A DNA stretch of 64,000 nt from CAZIRF01 sp964541755 (GTDB lineage: Bacteria > Spirochaetota > Spirochaetia > Treponematales > Breznakiellaceae), in assembly GCA_964541755.1 (NCBI GenBank), contig CAZIRF010000006.1, positions 35,064-99,063 on the forward strand, read 5' to 3'. The notes below the pieces were generated by a model that was not told the origin of the DNA, made no database searches, and saw only the letters and a list, made by a program, of their open reading frames with translations. The position numbers and the translations under genes were made by a program. Shown one piece after another: positions 7,849 through 18,274 of the stretch. Position 1 is the stretch's first letter. Each line of letters opens with the position of its first letter.

Positions 7849-9092
7849 GCCGGACTCCCGCTCGCCTCGTGTACTGCACGTATAACCCGCTCGACATCAC
7901 TGCTGGACATGCCCTGCCATATTGGCAGTGAGAGGCTGTGCTTGTGCCAGTCCCGTGCGTGGGGCAGTGATGCGTCGGTAAGGGCGTAACGGCCCTGCCA
8001 GTAGCTCATGCAATGCAGGGGGCGGAAGTGAACCGAAACGCCGATACCACGCTCTTGGAGGGCTTTTGCAAAAGCATCGCGATCCTTCCCGACCCCGATA
8101 CGGACGGGGTAGAGATGGCGTGCATCGGATGGCGCGCTTGGGGGAATTTCAATGCCGGGTATCCGGGAAAAGGCCTCGTCATAGCGGGCGGCGATGGCGC
8201 GCCGTTCTGCGAGGAATCCGGGGGCCTTGGCCAGTTGAACGCGACCCATGGCCGCGAGAATGTCGTTTAGATTGTACTTGTACCCCGGGGCCACCACGTC
8301 ATAGTCCCAGGATGCCCGGGCGTCCGTGTAGCGGGCCCAGACGGGGCGGTCAATGCCGTGAAGGCGCATGGTGGTCATGCGATCCCTCGCTTCCCGGTTT
8401 CTGGTGGCGATCATGCCGCCTTCGGCGCAGGTCATCGTCTTTGTGGCATAGAATGAGAATACCCCGACATCCGACAGCGTCCCGGCATACCCCTGTCCTT
8501 CCACCCAGGAAGGGAAGCTGTGGGCGGCATCCTCAATGAGGGCGAGGTTTTCGCGGTCTGCCAGATTCCGCAGGGCCACCATGTCACAGGGGAGACCCCC
8601 GTAGTGAACCGCGGCGATTAATGCGGGTTTTTTCCCGGCGAGGGGGGCTTGCAGGGGAAGTGCCGGATTGTAGGGGTCTTTTCCGTCGCGTACTGCCCGG
8701 ATTTTTTTTGTCAAATCGTCCAGGTCCATAAGGGGAGAGTTTCCCATTGAATCGACAAAGACGAGTTCCGCACCCAGGTAGCGAGCAGTCTCTGCGGTGG
8801 CAGTGAAGGTGAGGGTGGGGACGAACACCAGGGAGTTTTCATTGACACCCAGGGCTTCCATCGCCAGGTGGAGGCCTGCGGTGGCCGAGCTCGTTGACAG
8901 ACAGTATACGGGGTCTGTCCCGGACGGGGCGAGGAAATCGGCAAACTCCGTTTCAAAGGCCAGCGCCTCTTTGCCCGTCGTTATCCAGCCCGAGCGCAGG
9001 ACACGCAGAACCGCCTCTTCCTCTGCCGTATCTATCGATGGCCGGGCAAAGGGGAGGGGGGTGGATGCGGTGGCGTCAGTCATGGCAGTCAT
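7845..9092 (-). CDS. DegT/DnrJ/EryC1/StrS-family sugar aminotransferase
   Basis: 415 residues. A PLP enzyme that aminates a keto-sugar nucleotide. Seen: SGWITTGKEALAFE near the start, LIEDAAHSFPS (Asp/His of the PLP site), FSFYATKTMTCAEGGM with the PLP-binding Lys, and GYKYNLNDILAAMGRVQL, all family hallmarks. With the CapD dehydratase just upstream the likely product is a UDP-4-amino-4,6-dideoxyhexose, a precursor of bacillosamine- or pseudaminate-like sugars; the acetyltransferase expected next is absent. Overlaps capD by 17 bases (start at 9092; a second ATG at 9083 is possible) and the large hydroxylase subunit by four. Confidence 0.9.
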   Translation of the reverse strand: MTAMTDATASTPLPFARPSIDTAEEEAVLRVLRSGWITTGKEALAFETEFADFLAPSGTDPVYCLSTSSATAGLHLAMEALGVNENSLVFVPTLTFTATAETARYLGAELVFVDSMGNSPLMDLDDLTKKIRAVRDGKDPYNPALPLQAPLAGKKPALIAAVHYGGLPCDMVALRNLADRENLALIEDAAHSFPSWVEGQGYAGTLSDVGVFSFYATKTMTCAEGGMIATRNREARDRMTTMRLHGIDRPVWARYTDARASWDYDVVAPGYKYNLNDILAAMGRVQLAKAPGFLAERRAIAARYDEAFSRIPGIEIPPSAPSDARHLYPVRIGVGKDRDAFAKALQERGIGVSVHFRPLHCMSYWQGRYALTDASLPHARDWHKHSLSLPIWQGMSSSDVERVIRAVHEASGSPA

Positions 9093-10572
9093 TGTGGGGA
9101 ATGATAATACCGGGAAAGGCCTTGCGCAATACGCGGTAGAGAGCAGACCGATCCCGGTAGCGCTCTTCTTTTCCCTCTTGAAGCGTGCAGATGTCGCGCA
9201 GCTCCTCCATCAGTATGTCGAGATCCCCATACGATGGGCTCATCATGGCGCGCTGTATGCCGGGATAGGCGGTGGGCTGCGGATTCTCTTCGTCGCTCCA
9301 GAGGCGCTCTTCGAGGCGTTCTCCGGGGCGTAGCCCGATGTACTCGATGGCAATATCCTCTTGGGGGCGGAAGCCGTAAAAACGGATCATCTGCTCCGCC
9401 AGATCGCGAATGCTTACCGGTTCACCCATGTCCAAGAGGTACAGGACGCCATTTTCCCCTACACCGCCGGCTTTGAGGACCAGAGAGCAGGCTTCGGGGA
9501 TGGTCATGAACCAGCGCTTGGCCTCTGGGTGGGTAACGGTAAGCGGCCCCCCCGTCTCGATTTGACGTTGAAAGAGGGGCACAATGGAGCCGCGTGAACC
9601 CAGGACATTGCCAAAACGCACAACCATGTAGCGGGTTGTGCTTGTTTCGGGGTCTTTGTCGGCTCTGCCTGCGGACAGAACCAGTTCCTCGCAGAGGCGT
9701 TTGGAGGCCCCGTAAACAGAGACGGGGTCGACTGCCTTGTCGGTGGAAATGAGGACCAGTCGCTTTACCCCACTGGCCTTTGCGGCTGCAACAAGATTTT
9801 CGGTTCCCAAGACGTTGTTTTCTATCGCAGCGACGGGGTTTGCCTCCATCATGGGTACGTGTTTGTAGGCAGCCGCGTGGAAGACCACATCGGCCTTGAC
9901 CCGGTTCATGATGTAGCGCATGTAGTTGCCGTCTTTGAGGTCGCCAATGATGGGCACGATACTGGCCTTTTCCCCGACGCCCTTTGCCTGCAGGAGGCGA
10001 AGTTCTTTGTCGATTTCATAGATGGCGTTTTCCCCGTGGCCAAAGAGGTAGAGTCGTTCCGCCCCACCGGAGAGGAGTTGTCGGGCAATTTCTCCGCCGA
10101 TTGATCCCCCGGCCCCGGTGACGAGGACCCTCTTCCCGCGAAGGTAGGCGATGCTCTCTTTGAGGCCGATATTAACGGGTGTTCGCCCCAGGAGGTCCCG
10201 CAGATCCATGCTGCGCGTCTGAATGAGGTGGGCTTGCCCTTCGATAATTTGTGCGATCCCCGGGAGGATGCGAATATTCTTGAAACCCGCGGAACGCAGG
10301 GTGTTGAATACCCGCTGTATGCTGGCCCTGTCTGCGCTGGGGATGGCGATGATTGCGGTGTCTGCGGATTCGATTCTGAGAAGTTTTGCGACATCGGTGA
10401 TGGGGCCCAGGACCGGGACCCCTTCGAGTTGGCTGCCAATCTTGGCCGGATCATCATCGAGGAAGGCCATCAGGGTACCGAAAACCCGCTTTTCGCGAAT
10501 TTCCCGGGCGAGGGCGGTGCCGGCGAAGCCGGCTCCTACAATATACACGCGATTGCTTCGAGTCTCTTCCAT
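9076..10572 (-). CDS. CapD/FlaA1-type nucleotide-sugar 4,6-dehydratase (soluble form)
   Basis: 498 residues from MEETRS, with AAGGAT upstream. Two Rossmann parts: an N-terminal CoA-binding-like domain (VYIVGAGFAGTALA, about 8-150) and an extended SDR domain from about residue 160 (VLVTGAGGSIGGEIARQL; LISTDKAVDPVSVYGASKR, the family active-site region; VVRFGNVLGSRGSIVPLF). Membrane relatives such as WbpM carry four helices before this; none is present here, so it is the soluble version, probably acting on UDP-GlcNAc. Lies 20 bases after loaP and feeds its product to the DegT aminotransferase. Confidence 0.9.
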   Translation of the reverse strand: MEETRSNRVYIVGAGFAGTALAREIREKRVFGTLMAFLDDDPAKIGSQLEGVPVLGPITDVAKLLRIESADTAIIAIPSADRASIQRVFNTLRSAGFKNIRILPGIAQIIEGQAHLIQTRSMDLRDLLGRTPVNIGLKESIAYLRGKRVLVTGAGGSIGGEIARQLLSGGAERLYLFGHGENAIYEIDKELRLLQAKGVGEKASIVPIIGDLKDGNYMRYIMNRVKADVVFHAAAYKHVPMMEANPVAAIENNVLGTENLVAAAKASGVKRLVLISTDKAVDPVSVYGASKRLCEELVLSAGRADKDPETSTTRYMVVRFGNVLGSRGSIVPLFQRQIETGGPLTVTHPEAKRWFMTIPEACSLVLKAGGVGENGVLYLLDMGEPVSIRDLAEQMIRFYGFRPQEDIAIEYIGLRPGERLEERLWSDEENPQPTAYPGIQRAMMSPSYGDLDILMEELRDICTLQEGKEERYRDRSALYRVLRKAFPGIIIPHNDCHD

Positions 10573-10592
10573 AACTTTATCCTTGACTGAGC

Positions 10593-11111
10593 CTACGGCT
10601 TGGATATGAACTCGACCCCCAGGGTAACCGGGAAGGAGTCGCGATACAGGTCCAATATGATGGTCACCCTTCCTTTTCGCTTGTCCACCTTGGAGATGCA
10701 CCCTTCCAGTCCCTTGAGTGGACCATCCAAAATGACGATGTGGTCATTCTCGTCGAAATGTGCACGCGAAATTCGGGCGAGTGGTCCAAAACTGGTGAGC
10801 TTTCGAATGATGGTAAAGTCTTTTCCCGAAAGTGGCCTCACCTTGAGATTATCGGGTAGGAAACGTAAAAAACCGCCAGTTTTTTTGAGGACCCGCCGCA
10901 GGGGAACGGGAAGGCGATCCTCTTCGATTGTCAAAAATACGTAGCCGGGAAAGATGGGTTTGATAAACTTGCCGGTTTTCTTCTCTTTGGTGCGGACTTC
11001 TTCCTTTTTGATAAAGGAGAGCGTACCGGTAAAATCCGGAAGGGCTTTGTGGACCAGTTTTATGTAGAGCTCCTCGCCACCGGTGCGAATCTGGAGTGCG
11101 TAAATGTTCAT
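10593..11111 (-). CDS. loaP: Specialised NusG paralogue, LoaP-type antiterminator
   Basis: 172 residues, two domains. Residues 1-100 are an NGN domain: YALQIRTGGEELYI, FIKPIFPGYVFLTIE, then VPLRRVLKKTGGFLRFLP. Residues 120-172 are a KOW domain (DHIVILDGPLKGLEGCISKV). Opening with an IRTG..E pattern rather than NusG's Y.GYE and standing first in a polysaccharide operon are LoaP/UpxY traits; known family members bind RNA polymerase and suppress termination along long operons. A promoter just upstream leaves almost no leader and no ribosome site is seen. It should act on the downstream capD, aminotransferase and hydroxylase genes. Confidence 0.85.
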   Translation of the reverse strand: MNIYALQIRTGGEELYIKLVHKALPDFTGTLSFIKKEEVRTKEKKTGKFIKPIFPGYVFLTIEEDRLPVPLRRVLKKTGGFLRFLPDNLKVRPLSGKDFTIIRKLTSFGPLARISRAHFDENDHIVILDGPLKGLEGCISKVDKRKGRVTIILDLYRDSFPVTLGVEFISKP

Positions 11112-11123
11112 GACTGACTTGCA

Positions 11124-11152
11124 TACATACCATAGCCAGCCCCCTTGCGCAA
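11124..11152 (-). promoter_or_regulatory. Promoter of the loaP operon
   Basis: Minus strand TTGCGC (11152-11147), 17 bases, TATGTA (11129-11124). The -35 box sits in the palindrome CTTGCGCAAG (11145-11154). The expected start lies about five bases before the loaP ATG. Confidence 0.45.
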
Positions 11153-11209
11153 GTTTATAGGCTCATGTTGTGCCATGAATCGGCCGAAAATGACCCAGAG
11201 GGGGATTCC

Positions 11210-11734
11210 ATGCAAAAAAAACACCACGTCCTGTTGCTTCTGTCGGGACTATTTATGAGCACAGCCGCTCATGCACAGCTGGTGAGTGTACAGGTCTTTG
11301 ACATCCTCAACGCAGTGTCCTGCGAAAGCGATGTCCAGGAGGAGTATCCCGCCATCGAGCACAGTGTCCTCTGGGAAAATGGCGTCATGAACACCCTCTT
11401 TGATGCCGGGTACATTGTAAGCAATATGCCGGTTTCCCGCATTGCACAGGCCTTGGTCCCCCCTGCGAGCCTTGAGGAGGCACAGGACGCGGGTATTGAT
11501 ATCCTCATATGTCTCTATCTTGCCTATGATCTGTGCGCTCCTTCGGGCCAGGTCAGGGGTCCAGCCGCGCTCAGACCGGCGGCTCTCTCCTGGGAAGTCC
11601 GGTATCCTTCACGAGCGGGGCAGGGACAAGGGGTGCAAGAGTGGATGTTGGAACCCTCTCGTACCGATAAAGAAACGGTTCGCCAGGCGGAATCCTTGGG
11701 TCGCACGATAATTTCGGGTCTGAATGGACGGTAA
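11210..11734 (+). CDS. Exported protein of unknown function
   Basis: 174 residues from MQKKHH, preceded by GAGGGGG seven bases upstream. Residues 1-23 are a signal peptide ending in AHA|QL. The mature part begins VSVQVFDILNAVSCESDVQEEYP and contains two short acidic/hydrophobic blocks; no known motif is recognised. Three bases separate it from the SPOR-domain gene, so both are probably one envelope unit, and a periplasmic role is inferred. Confidence 0.75.
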   Translation: MQKKHHVLLLLSGLFMSTAAHAQLVSVQVFDILNAVSCESDVQEEYPAIEHSVLWENGVMNTLFDAGYIVSNMPVSRIAQALVPPASLEEAQDAGIDILICLYLAYDLCAPSGQVRGPAALRPAALSWEVRYPSRAGQGQGVQEWMLEPSRTDKETVRQAESLGRTIISGLNGR

Positions 11735-11737
11735 GCC

Positions 11738-14023
11738 ATGAAAAACGCAAAAAGGGCCTTTGCCCTCGCAACAGCAGCATTCGTTTCGATTCTGATGCTC
11801 ACATCCGCTTCCGAGTGGGAGGGGGCGGGGGCCATCGCCGGTCCCGGAGAGCTGCCCGATACGGGGCTCTACGTTGCAACCAACGCATTTCCCCGGAATA
11901 CCGTGGTTGATGTCATGAACCTGGAGAACGAGAAGACCGTGCGCGTTATTGTCGCCGGTCCCCTCAACGCGCCGGGCCTCCTTATTTCACTCTCACAGGA
12001 AGCTTCTTCGGTACTCAAGCTCTCCCCGCGCGAAGTGGGGCGATTCCGGGTATCCATGCCGGTCGATCCGGTAGCGTATTCGCGCTTTGCAGAGGGTTTG
12101 GCCAGCAATACCGATCCCGATTACAACCCGATGACCGCCATTGAGCGGGCTGGTGTAAAGACCGAGATCGCCGAATCGGGCGACAGTTATCAGCATGATA
12201 GTGAATCTGACGGGCGTGAAGCCGGTGTCGACAGGCTTGATACGGCTCCCGAATCGGCCTCCCCGGAACCCGCAGACGCAGACTCCGAAATCCCGACTCT
12301 CGTGGAAGTTCATCCAGCACAGACCGAAACCGGGGATTCTGCCGCTACCCGGGAGCCCCTTTTGCCGGATTTGGTGGAACTGAGCCCCGCGCCGGTATCG
12401 GACGAAGAATCATCGTTCTCCGACGCATCGGAACCCCTTCCCCTGGATTCACTGGTTGGAGACATTCCGGCAGACAAAAATACTCCCCCACTGCGCGTTG
12501 ATCCGGTTCAGCAGAGCCTCCCGGTACGTCCCGAGCTGGTCGAAGTTCCCTTTAGTCCCCGTGAGGGAGTACGGGAGCCCGTCGACGCGGATGAGGCCAT
12601 TCCCGCTCCTGTGCAAGAAGAGGCCGCCGAAAAGGAAGTGGTTATTGTCCGTGTAATTGAAGCCCCCGCGGCAGCGACGCCACCGGCTACAGAGAGCGAG
12701 GAACTCCTTAGCTTTGATGTCCCTGCTGATGAGGAGGTCACACGAGCGGATGCCGGCCCCGAGTACAGTGATGTACCCGGTATTGCCGCTTCTCCCAACG
12801 GGATTCATCCCGATGAAGAACCCCACGCTCTTGCTGCTGTCCGTGAAAATGAATTCCGTGACGAGGGGGAACCCGACGCAAGGGGTTCCGAAGGGGTTAT
12901 GGCCTCTGTTGAGGATGGGCAACCCCTGGCCGGAAAGGAAGCCGATATTATCCTGGCGGAAGAGCCGGACGCCCCTCCTGCTGTTCATCCGGAACTCGTC
13001 GAAGTGCCGGATTCTGCAAGGGAAGAAGCGCTTCCCGAAGCCCTTAAGCCCGGGTATGCAGAGCCGCTTGCAAAGGAAATCGTCGAAGTCGAGCCACCTG
13101 AAACAGAAAGCGCTGTTGAAGAAATCGGGGAAAGCGGCCCGGATGTCACCCTTGTGGTGGAGGGTGAGCGCCCGGCAAACGGGATACACCCCGACGAGGA
13201 GCCCGGAACACCGGATTTGCGCATAGTTGCCCTTGAAAAAGCGGCACTGAGCCTCGAACAGGCAGAAGCGCGTCCTCCCGCATCCGGTCCTGCGCCGGAA
13301 CTCCCCGCGGATGGCGAGATAGCCGCTATCGAGCAGGAGGAGACAGTAGAGAGTGAAGAAATTCTCCCCCGTATAGCCATAGATGCTCCCTTTGTGGAGA
13401 ATCTGCCGGAGCAGGAGAGTCCCCAAACCCTTGAAGCCTTGCCCTGGCTCGATGAAAACAGGCTGATAGCATCCATCCCGATGCCCCCTCCTGCCGAGAG
13501 CGTCGAGCCTGCGACCGCGGCGCCCCCCCGCGATCGCGAGCTTCCTGTTCTGGCAGAGGATAGGCCTTTACCTTCCTCCGAAGTACCCCCGGCGAGTCTT
13601 TCGGGAAAGGCCGAGATAGCGGCTCTTGCCGAAGAGCCCGCTATTGAATCGGGGCGCGACAAGGAAGAGCCTGAAGCGGAAACGGCGCGCATTGGCGTCG
13701 AGGAGGCCCCTGTCCTGGTGGCCCCTGTTGAAACGGCGCCCGCTGTGGCAGATATGGAGGCTCTTGATCTCCCGGTTCCGGTTATAGCGAAGCTCGTTCC
13801 TGGCAGGTATTACCTGCAGATTTGCGCGGTTTCCCGGCTGGATAACCTTGTCCAAGAGCTCTCGCGACATGCCCGCTATCCCCTTGTTGTCCATCCGGAT
13901 TCAAGTGGAAACAAGACGGTATATCGTCTCCTTGTCGGTCCGGTCAATCAGGGGGAGAGCGGCGCCCTCCTGTCGCGCTTCAAGCGCTCCGGGTACCGTG
14001 ATGCGTTTATCAAGAAAGGCTAA
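11738..14023 (+). CDS. Large acidic exported protein with C-terminal SPOR domain
   Basis: 761 residues. A signal peptide (1-24) is followed by a small folded domain (about 35-115: DTGLYVATNAFPRNTVVDVM..., resembling the double-psi barrel of RlpA-like proteins). Residues 120-680 are a long Pro/Glu/Ala-rich low-complexity stalk with repeated units: NGIHPDEEP occurs near residues 354 and 481, and [RH]PELVEVP near 264 and 417. The last 75 residues (PGRYYLQICAVSRLDNLVQEL ... RLLVGPVNQGESGALLSRF) are a SPOR domain, which binds denuded peptidoglycan at division sites. Probably periplasm-spanning; the N-terminal domain assignment is inference. Confidence 0.8.
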   Translation: MKNAKRAFALATAAFVSILMLTSASEWEGAGAIAGPGELPDTGLYVATNAFPRNTVVDVMNLENEKTVRVIVAGPLNAPGLLISLSQEASSVLKLSPREVGRFRVSMPVDPVAYSRFAEGLASNTDPDYNPMTAIERAGVKTEIAESGDSYQHDSESDGREAGVDRLDTAPESASPEPADADSEIPTLVEVHPAQTETGDSAATREPLLPDLVELSPAPVSDEESSFSDASEPLPLDSLVGDIPADKNTPPLRVDPVQQSLPVRPELVEVPFSPREGVREPVDADEAIPAPVQEEAAEKEVVIVRVIEAPAAATPPATESEELLSFDVPADEEVTRADAGPEYSDVPGIAASPNGIHPDEEPHALAAVRENEFRDEGEPDARGSEGVMASVEDGQPLAGKEADIILAEEPDAPPAVHPELVEVPDSAREEALPEALKPGYAEPLAKEIVEVEPPETESAVEEIGESGPDVTLVVEGERPANGIHPDEEPGTPDLRIVALEKAALSLEQAEARPPASGPAPELPADGEIAAIEQEETVESEEILPRIAIDAPFVENLPEQESPQTLEALPWLDENRLIASIPMPPPAESVEPATAAPPRDRELPVLAEDRPLPSSEVPPASLSGKAEIAALAEEPAIESGRDKEEPEAETARIGVEEAPVLVAPVETAPAVADMEALDLPVPVIAKLVPGRYYLQICAVSRLDNLVQELSRHARYPLVVHPDSSGNKTVYRLLVGPVNQGESGALLSRFKRSGYRDAFIKKG

Positions 14024-14032
14024 ACTGATAGT

Positions 14033-14065
14033 GCTCTTCCAAAACGCGCTGCGTTTTGGAAGAGC
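14033..14065. repeat. Perfect palindromic intergenic element (15-base arms, GCT loop)
   Basis: Left arm 14033-14047 GCTCTTCCAAAACGC, loop GCT, right arm 14051-14065 exact reverse complement. It starts ten bases after the SPOR gene stop. The flank AGAGCAGCTTTGAATGTATG is similar to the flank of a second hairpin at 30489-30515, so this looks like a dispersed repeat, not just a terminator. Confidence 0.7.
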
Positions 14066-14112
14066 AGCTTTGAATGTATGTCGGCCATCCGACAGCCGAA
14101 AAGACCGATCGT

Positions 14113-14160
14113 AAAGAAGAGGCCCCGCGGGAGATTGTCCTGCGGGGCCTCTTCTTTATT
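14113..14160. terminator. Bidirectional Rho-independent terminator
   Basis: Arms AAAGAAGAGGCCCCGC (14113-14128) and its exact complement (14142-14157), a 16-base stem with a 13-base loop, followed by ATTTTG. It lies between the converging SPOR gene and secA, so it can serve both. Confidence 0.8.
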
Positions 14161-14202
14161 TTGTTTGCGTATCCAGCCTGTATGGCGCTTGCCAGTTCTG
14201 GG

Positions 14203-16992
<2,790 letters not shown>

Positions 16993-16999
16993 GTAGATG

Positions 17000-17028
17000 A
17001 ATGTACATTGATACAAGAGCGTTGACAA
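17000..17028 (-). promoter_or_regulatory. secA promoter, leaderless type
   Basis: Minus strand TTGTCA (17028-17023), 17 bases, TACATT (17005-17000), then seven bases to the secA ATG at 16992. Its -35 box overlaps the -35 box of the divergent promoter (TTGACAA, 17022-17028). Confidence 0.65.
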
Positions 17029-17050
17029 GCGGGATTCATGCGTCTATCGT
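17022..17050 (+). promoter_or_regulatory. Promoter of the divergent lipoprotein gene, leaderless type
   Basis: TTGACA (17022-17027, perfect -35), 17 bases, TATCGT (17045-17050), then six bases to the ATG at 17057. No ribosome site fits between. Confidence 0.65.
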
Positions 17051-17056
17051 CAACTC

Positions 17057-18274
17057 ATGAAGAGTGGACGCGTTTTTCTGTTGTTTTTGCTGCTCGTGAT
17101 ATCCCCCTTGACCTCCTGCCAGCGGGGGGAGATACCCCCTCTTTCGCGTGAGAACCTCTTTGTCCTTTCTATTGGCCGCCTTGAAGATCAGGTTGATCTC
17201 TTTGGTATCGAGCAACGTGGCCAAATGGGGAAGATCCGCATTGCCATGCAGGATGGCATTGTGTGGATCGTCGATGGAAATGGAGGGAAGGTACAGCGCT
17301 TTACGAGTTACGGGGATCTTATCTCGATGGTCTATAATCCGGAAACCAATCCGCCGCCACTTACCCTCAAGACCGAATTTGACGAGGGTGATGTCGTCAC
17401 CCGCAAGGCCTTTGCCTGGCCACTCGAAGCCCCCGGGGAGCTCTCGATAGACAGTCAGAAGGAGCTGTTTGTTGAAGAGCGACTCCCGGAAAATCGACGA
17501 CAGCAGGATCCTTCCACCCTGCAGCAGTTGGATCGGGTAGTTCTGCACTTCGACCGCGATGGCCAGTTTGTGGATTTTTTGGGGCAGGAGGGACCCGGCG
17601 GAACGCCGTTCCCCTGTATGGAAGGGTTGCATCATTCGGTCGATGACGAGCTTGTGGTTGTCTGTCGCACAATCAAAGGCTACACCGTGTATTGGTTTGA
17701 TCGCCACGGGAATCCCCTGTTTGTGGTTCTTCTGGACAGGGAGGATGTCCCGGTACCGGATGATAGCAGTCTGCCTCCCTCGCTCGAGGCCGTATACCCG
17801 GCCCCGGACGAGAGGGTGCTCTATCTCAAGGTGAATTATTACAAGCAGATAATTGACGAGACAACCGATTCGGTCTTCGGGATTGATCTGTCCGAAGCAA
17901 AGCTCTGGGCAATGAAGGTTGAAGACGGGACCTACGTCGATAGCATGACCATTCCCGATTACGAGTTCAGGGAGTCAACGGGAGGGGCCGGTGATGATGC
18001 GGTCCATCGCGGGATCTATGATCTTCTGGGTGTGGCAAATGATGGTCAGGTCTTTATGTATGCCCCGCAGGCCGGAGGCTACGTGTTGCTCATCCTTGAA
18101 AAGGGCTCACATGCCCGGCGCCATGGTTTTATTCATGTACGCGACGACGAGCTCTACTATTCGACCTTCCGTCTGTCACCGGAAGGAATTATTTCCGCAC
18201 TATTGGCTGCCGAGTACGAGGTGCGCCTTGTCTGGTGGCGGGCGTCCGGGCTCTTTGGCGAGAGCCTCCCGTGA
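17057..18274 (+). CDS. Conserved lipoprotein with beta-propeller-like repeats
   Basis: 405 residues. Signal peptide with lipobox ISPLTSC, so Cys21 should be lipidated and the protein membrane anchored. The body has repeated strand-turn units such as IVWIVDGNGGKVQRF, RVVLHFDRDGQFVDFLG and YTVYWFDRHGNPLFVVLL, which suggest a WD/NHL-type propeller; there are no enzyme motifs. It resembles a conserved spirochaete lipoprotein of unknown role. The stop overlaps the GTG of the following NAD(P)HX repair gene. A promoter just upstream puts the transcript start on or next to the ATG. Confidence 0.75.
   Translation: MKSGRVFLLFLLLVISPLTSCQRGEIPPLSRENLFVLSIGRLEDQVDLFGIEQRGQMGKIRIAMQDGIVWIVDGNGGKVQRFTSYGDLISMVYNPETNPPPLTLKTEFDEGDVVTRKAFAWPLEAPGELSIDSQKELFVEERLPENRRQQDPSTLQQLDRVVLHFDRDGQFVDFLGQEGPGGTPFPCMEGLHHSVDDELVVVCRTIKGYTVYWFDRHGNPLFVVLLDREDVPVPDDSSLPPSLEAVYPAPDERVLYLKVNYYKQIIDETTDSVFGIDLSEAKLWAMKVEDGTYVDSMTIPDYEFRESTGGAGDDAVHRGIYDLLGVANDGQVFMYAPQAGGYVLLILEKGSHARRHGFIHVRDDELYYSTFRLSPEGIISALLAAEYEVRLVWWRASGLFGESLP

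Noticed and set aside
12449..13426. Long minus-strand open frames antisense to the SPOR gene
   Set aside because: They mirror the low-complexity Glu/Pro repeats of the plus-strand gene, lack ribosome sites and have no domain.
14033..14065. Palindrome considered as a simple terminator for the SPOR gene
   Set aside because: No T run follows, and a stronger terminator is at 14113-14160; similarity to the element at 30489 favours a repeat.
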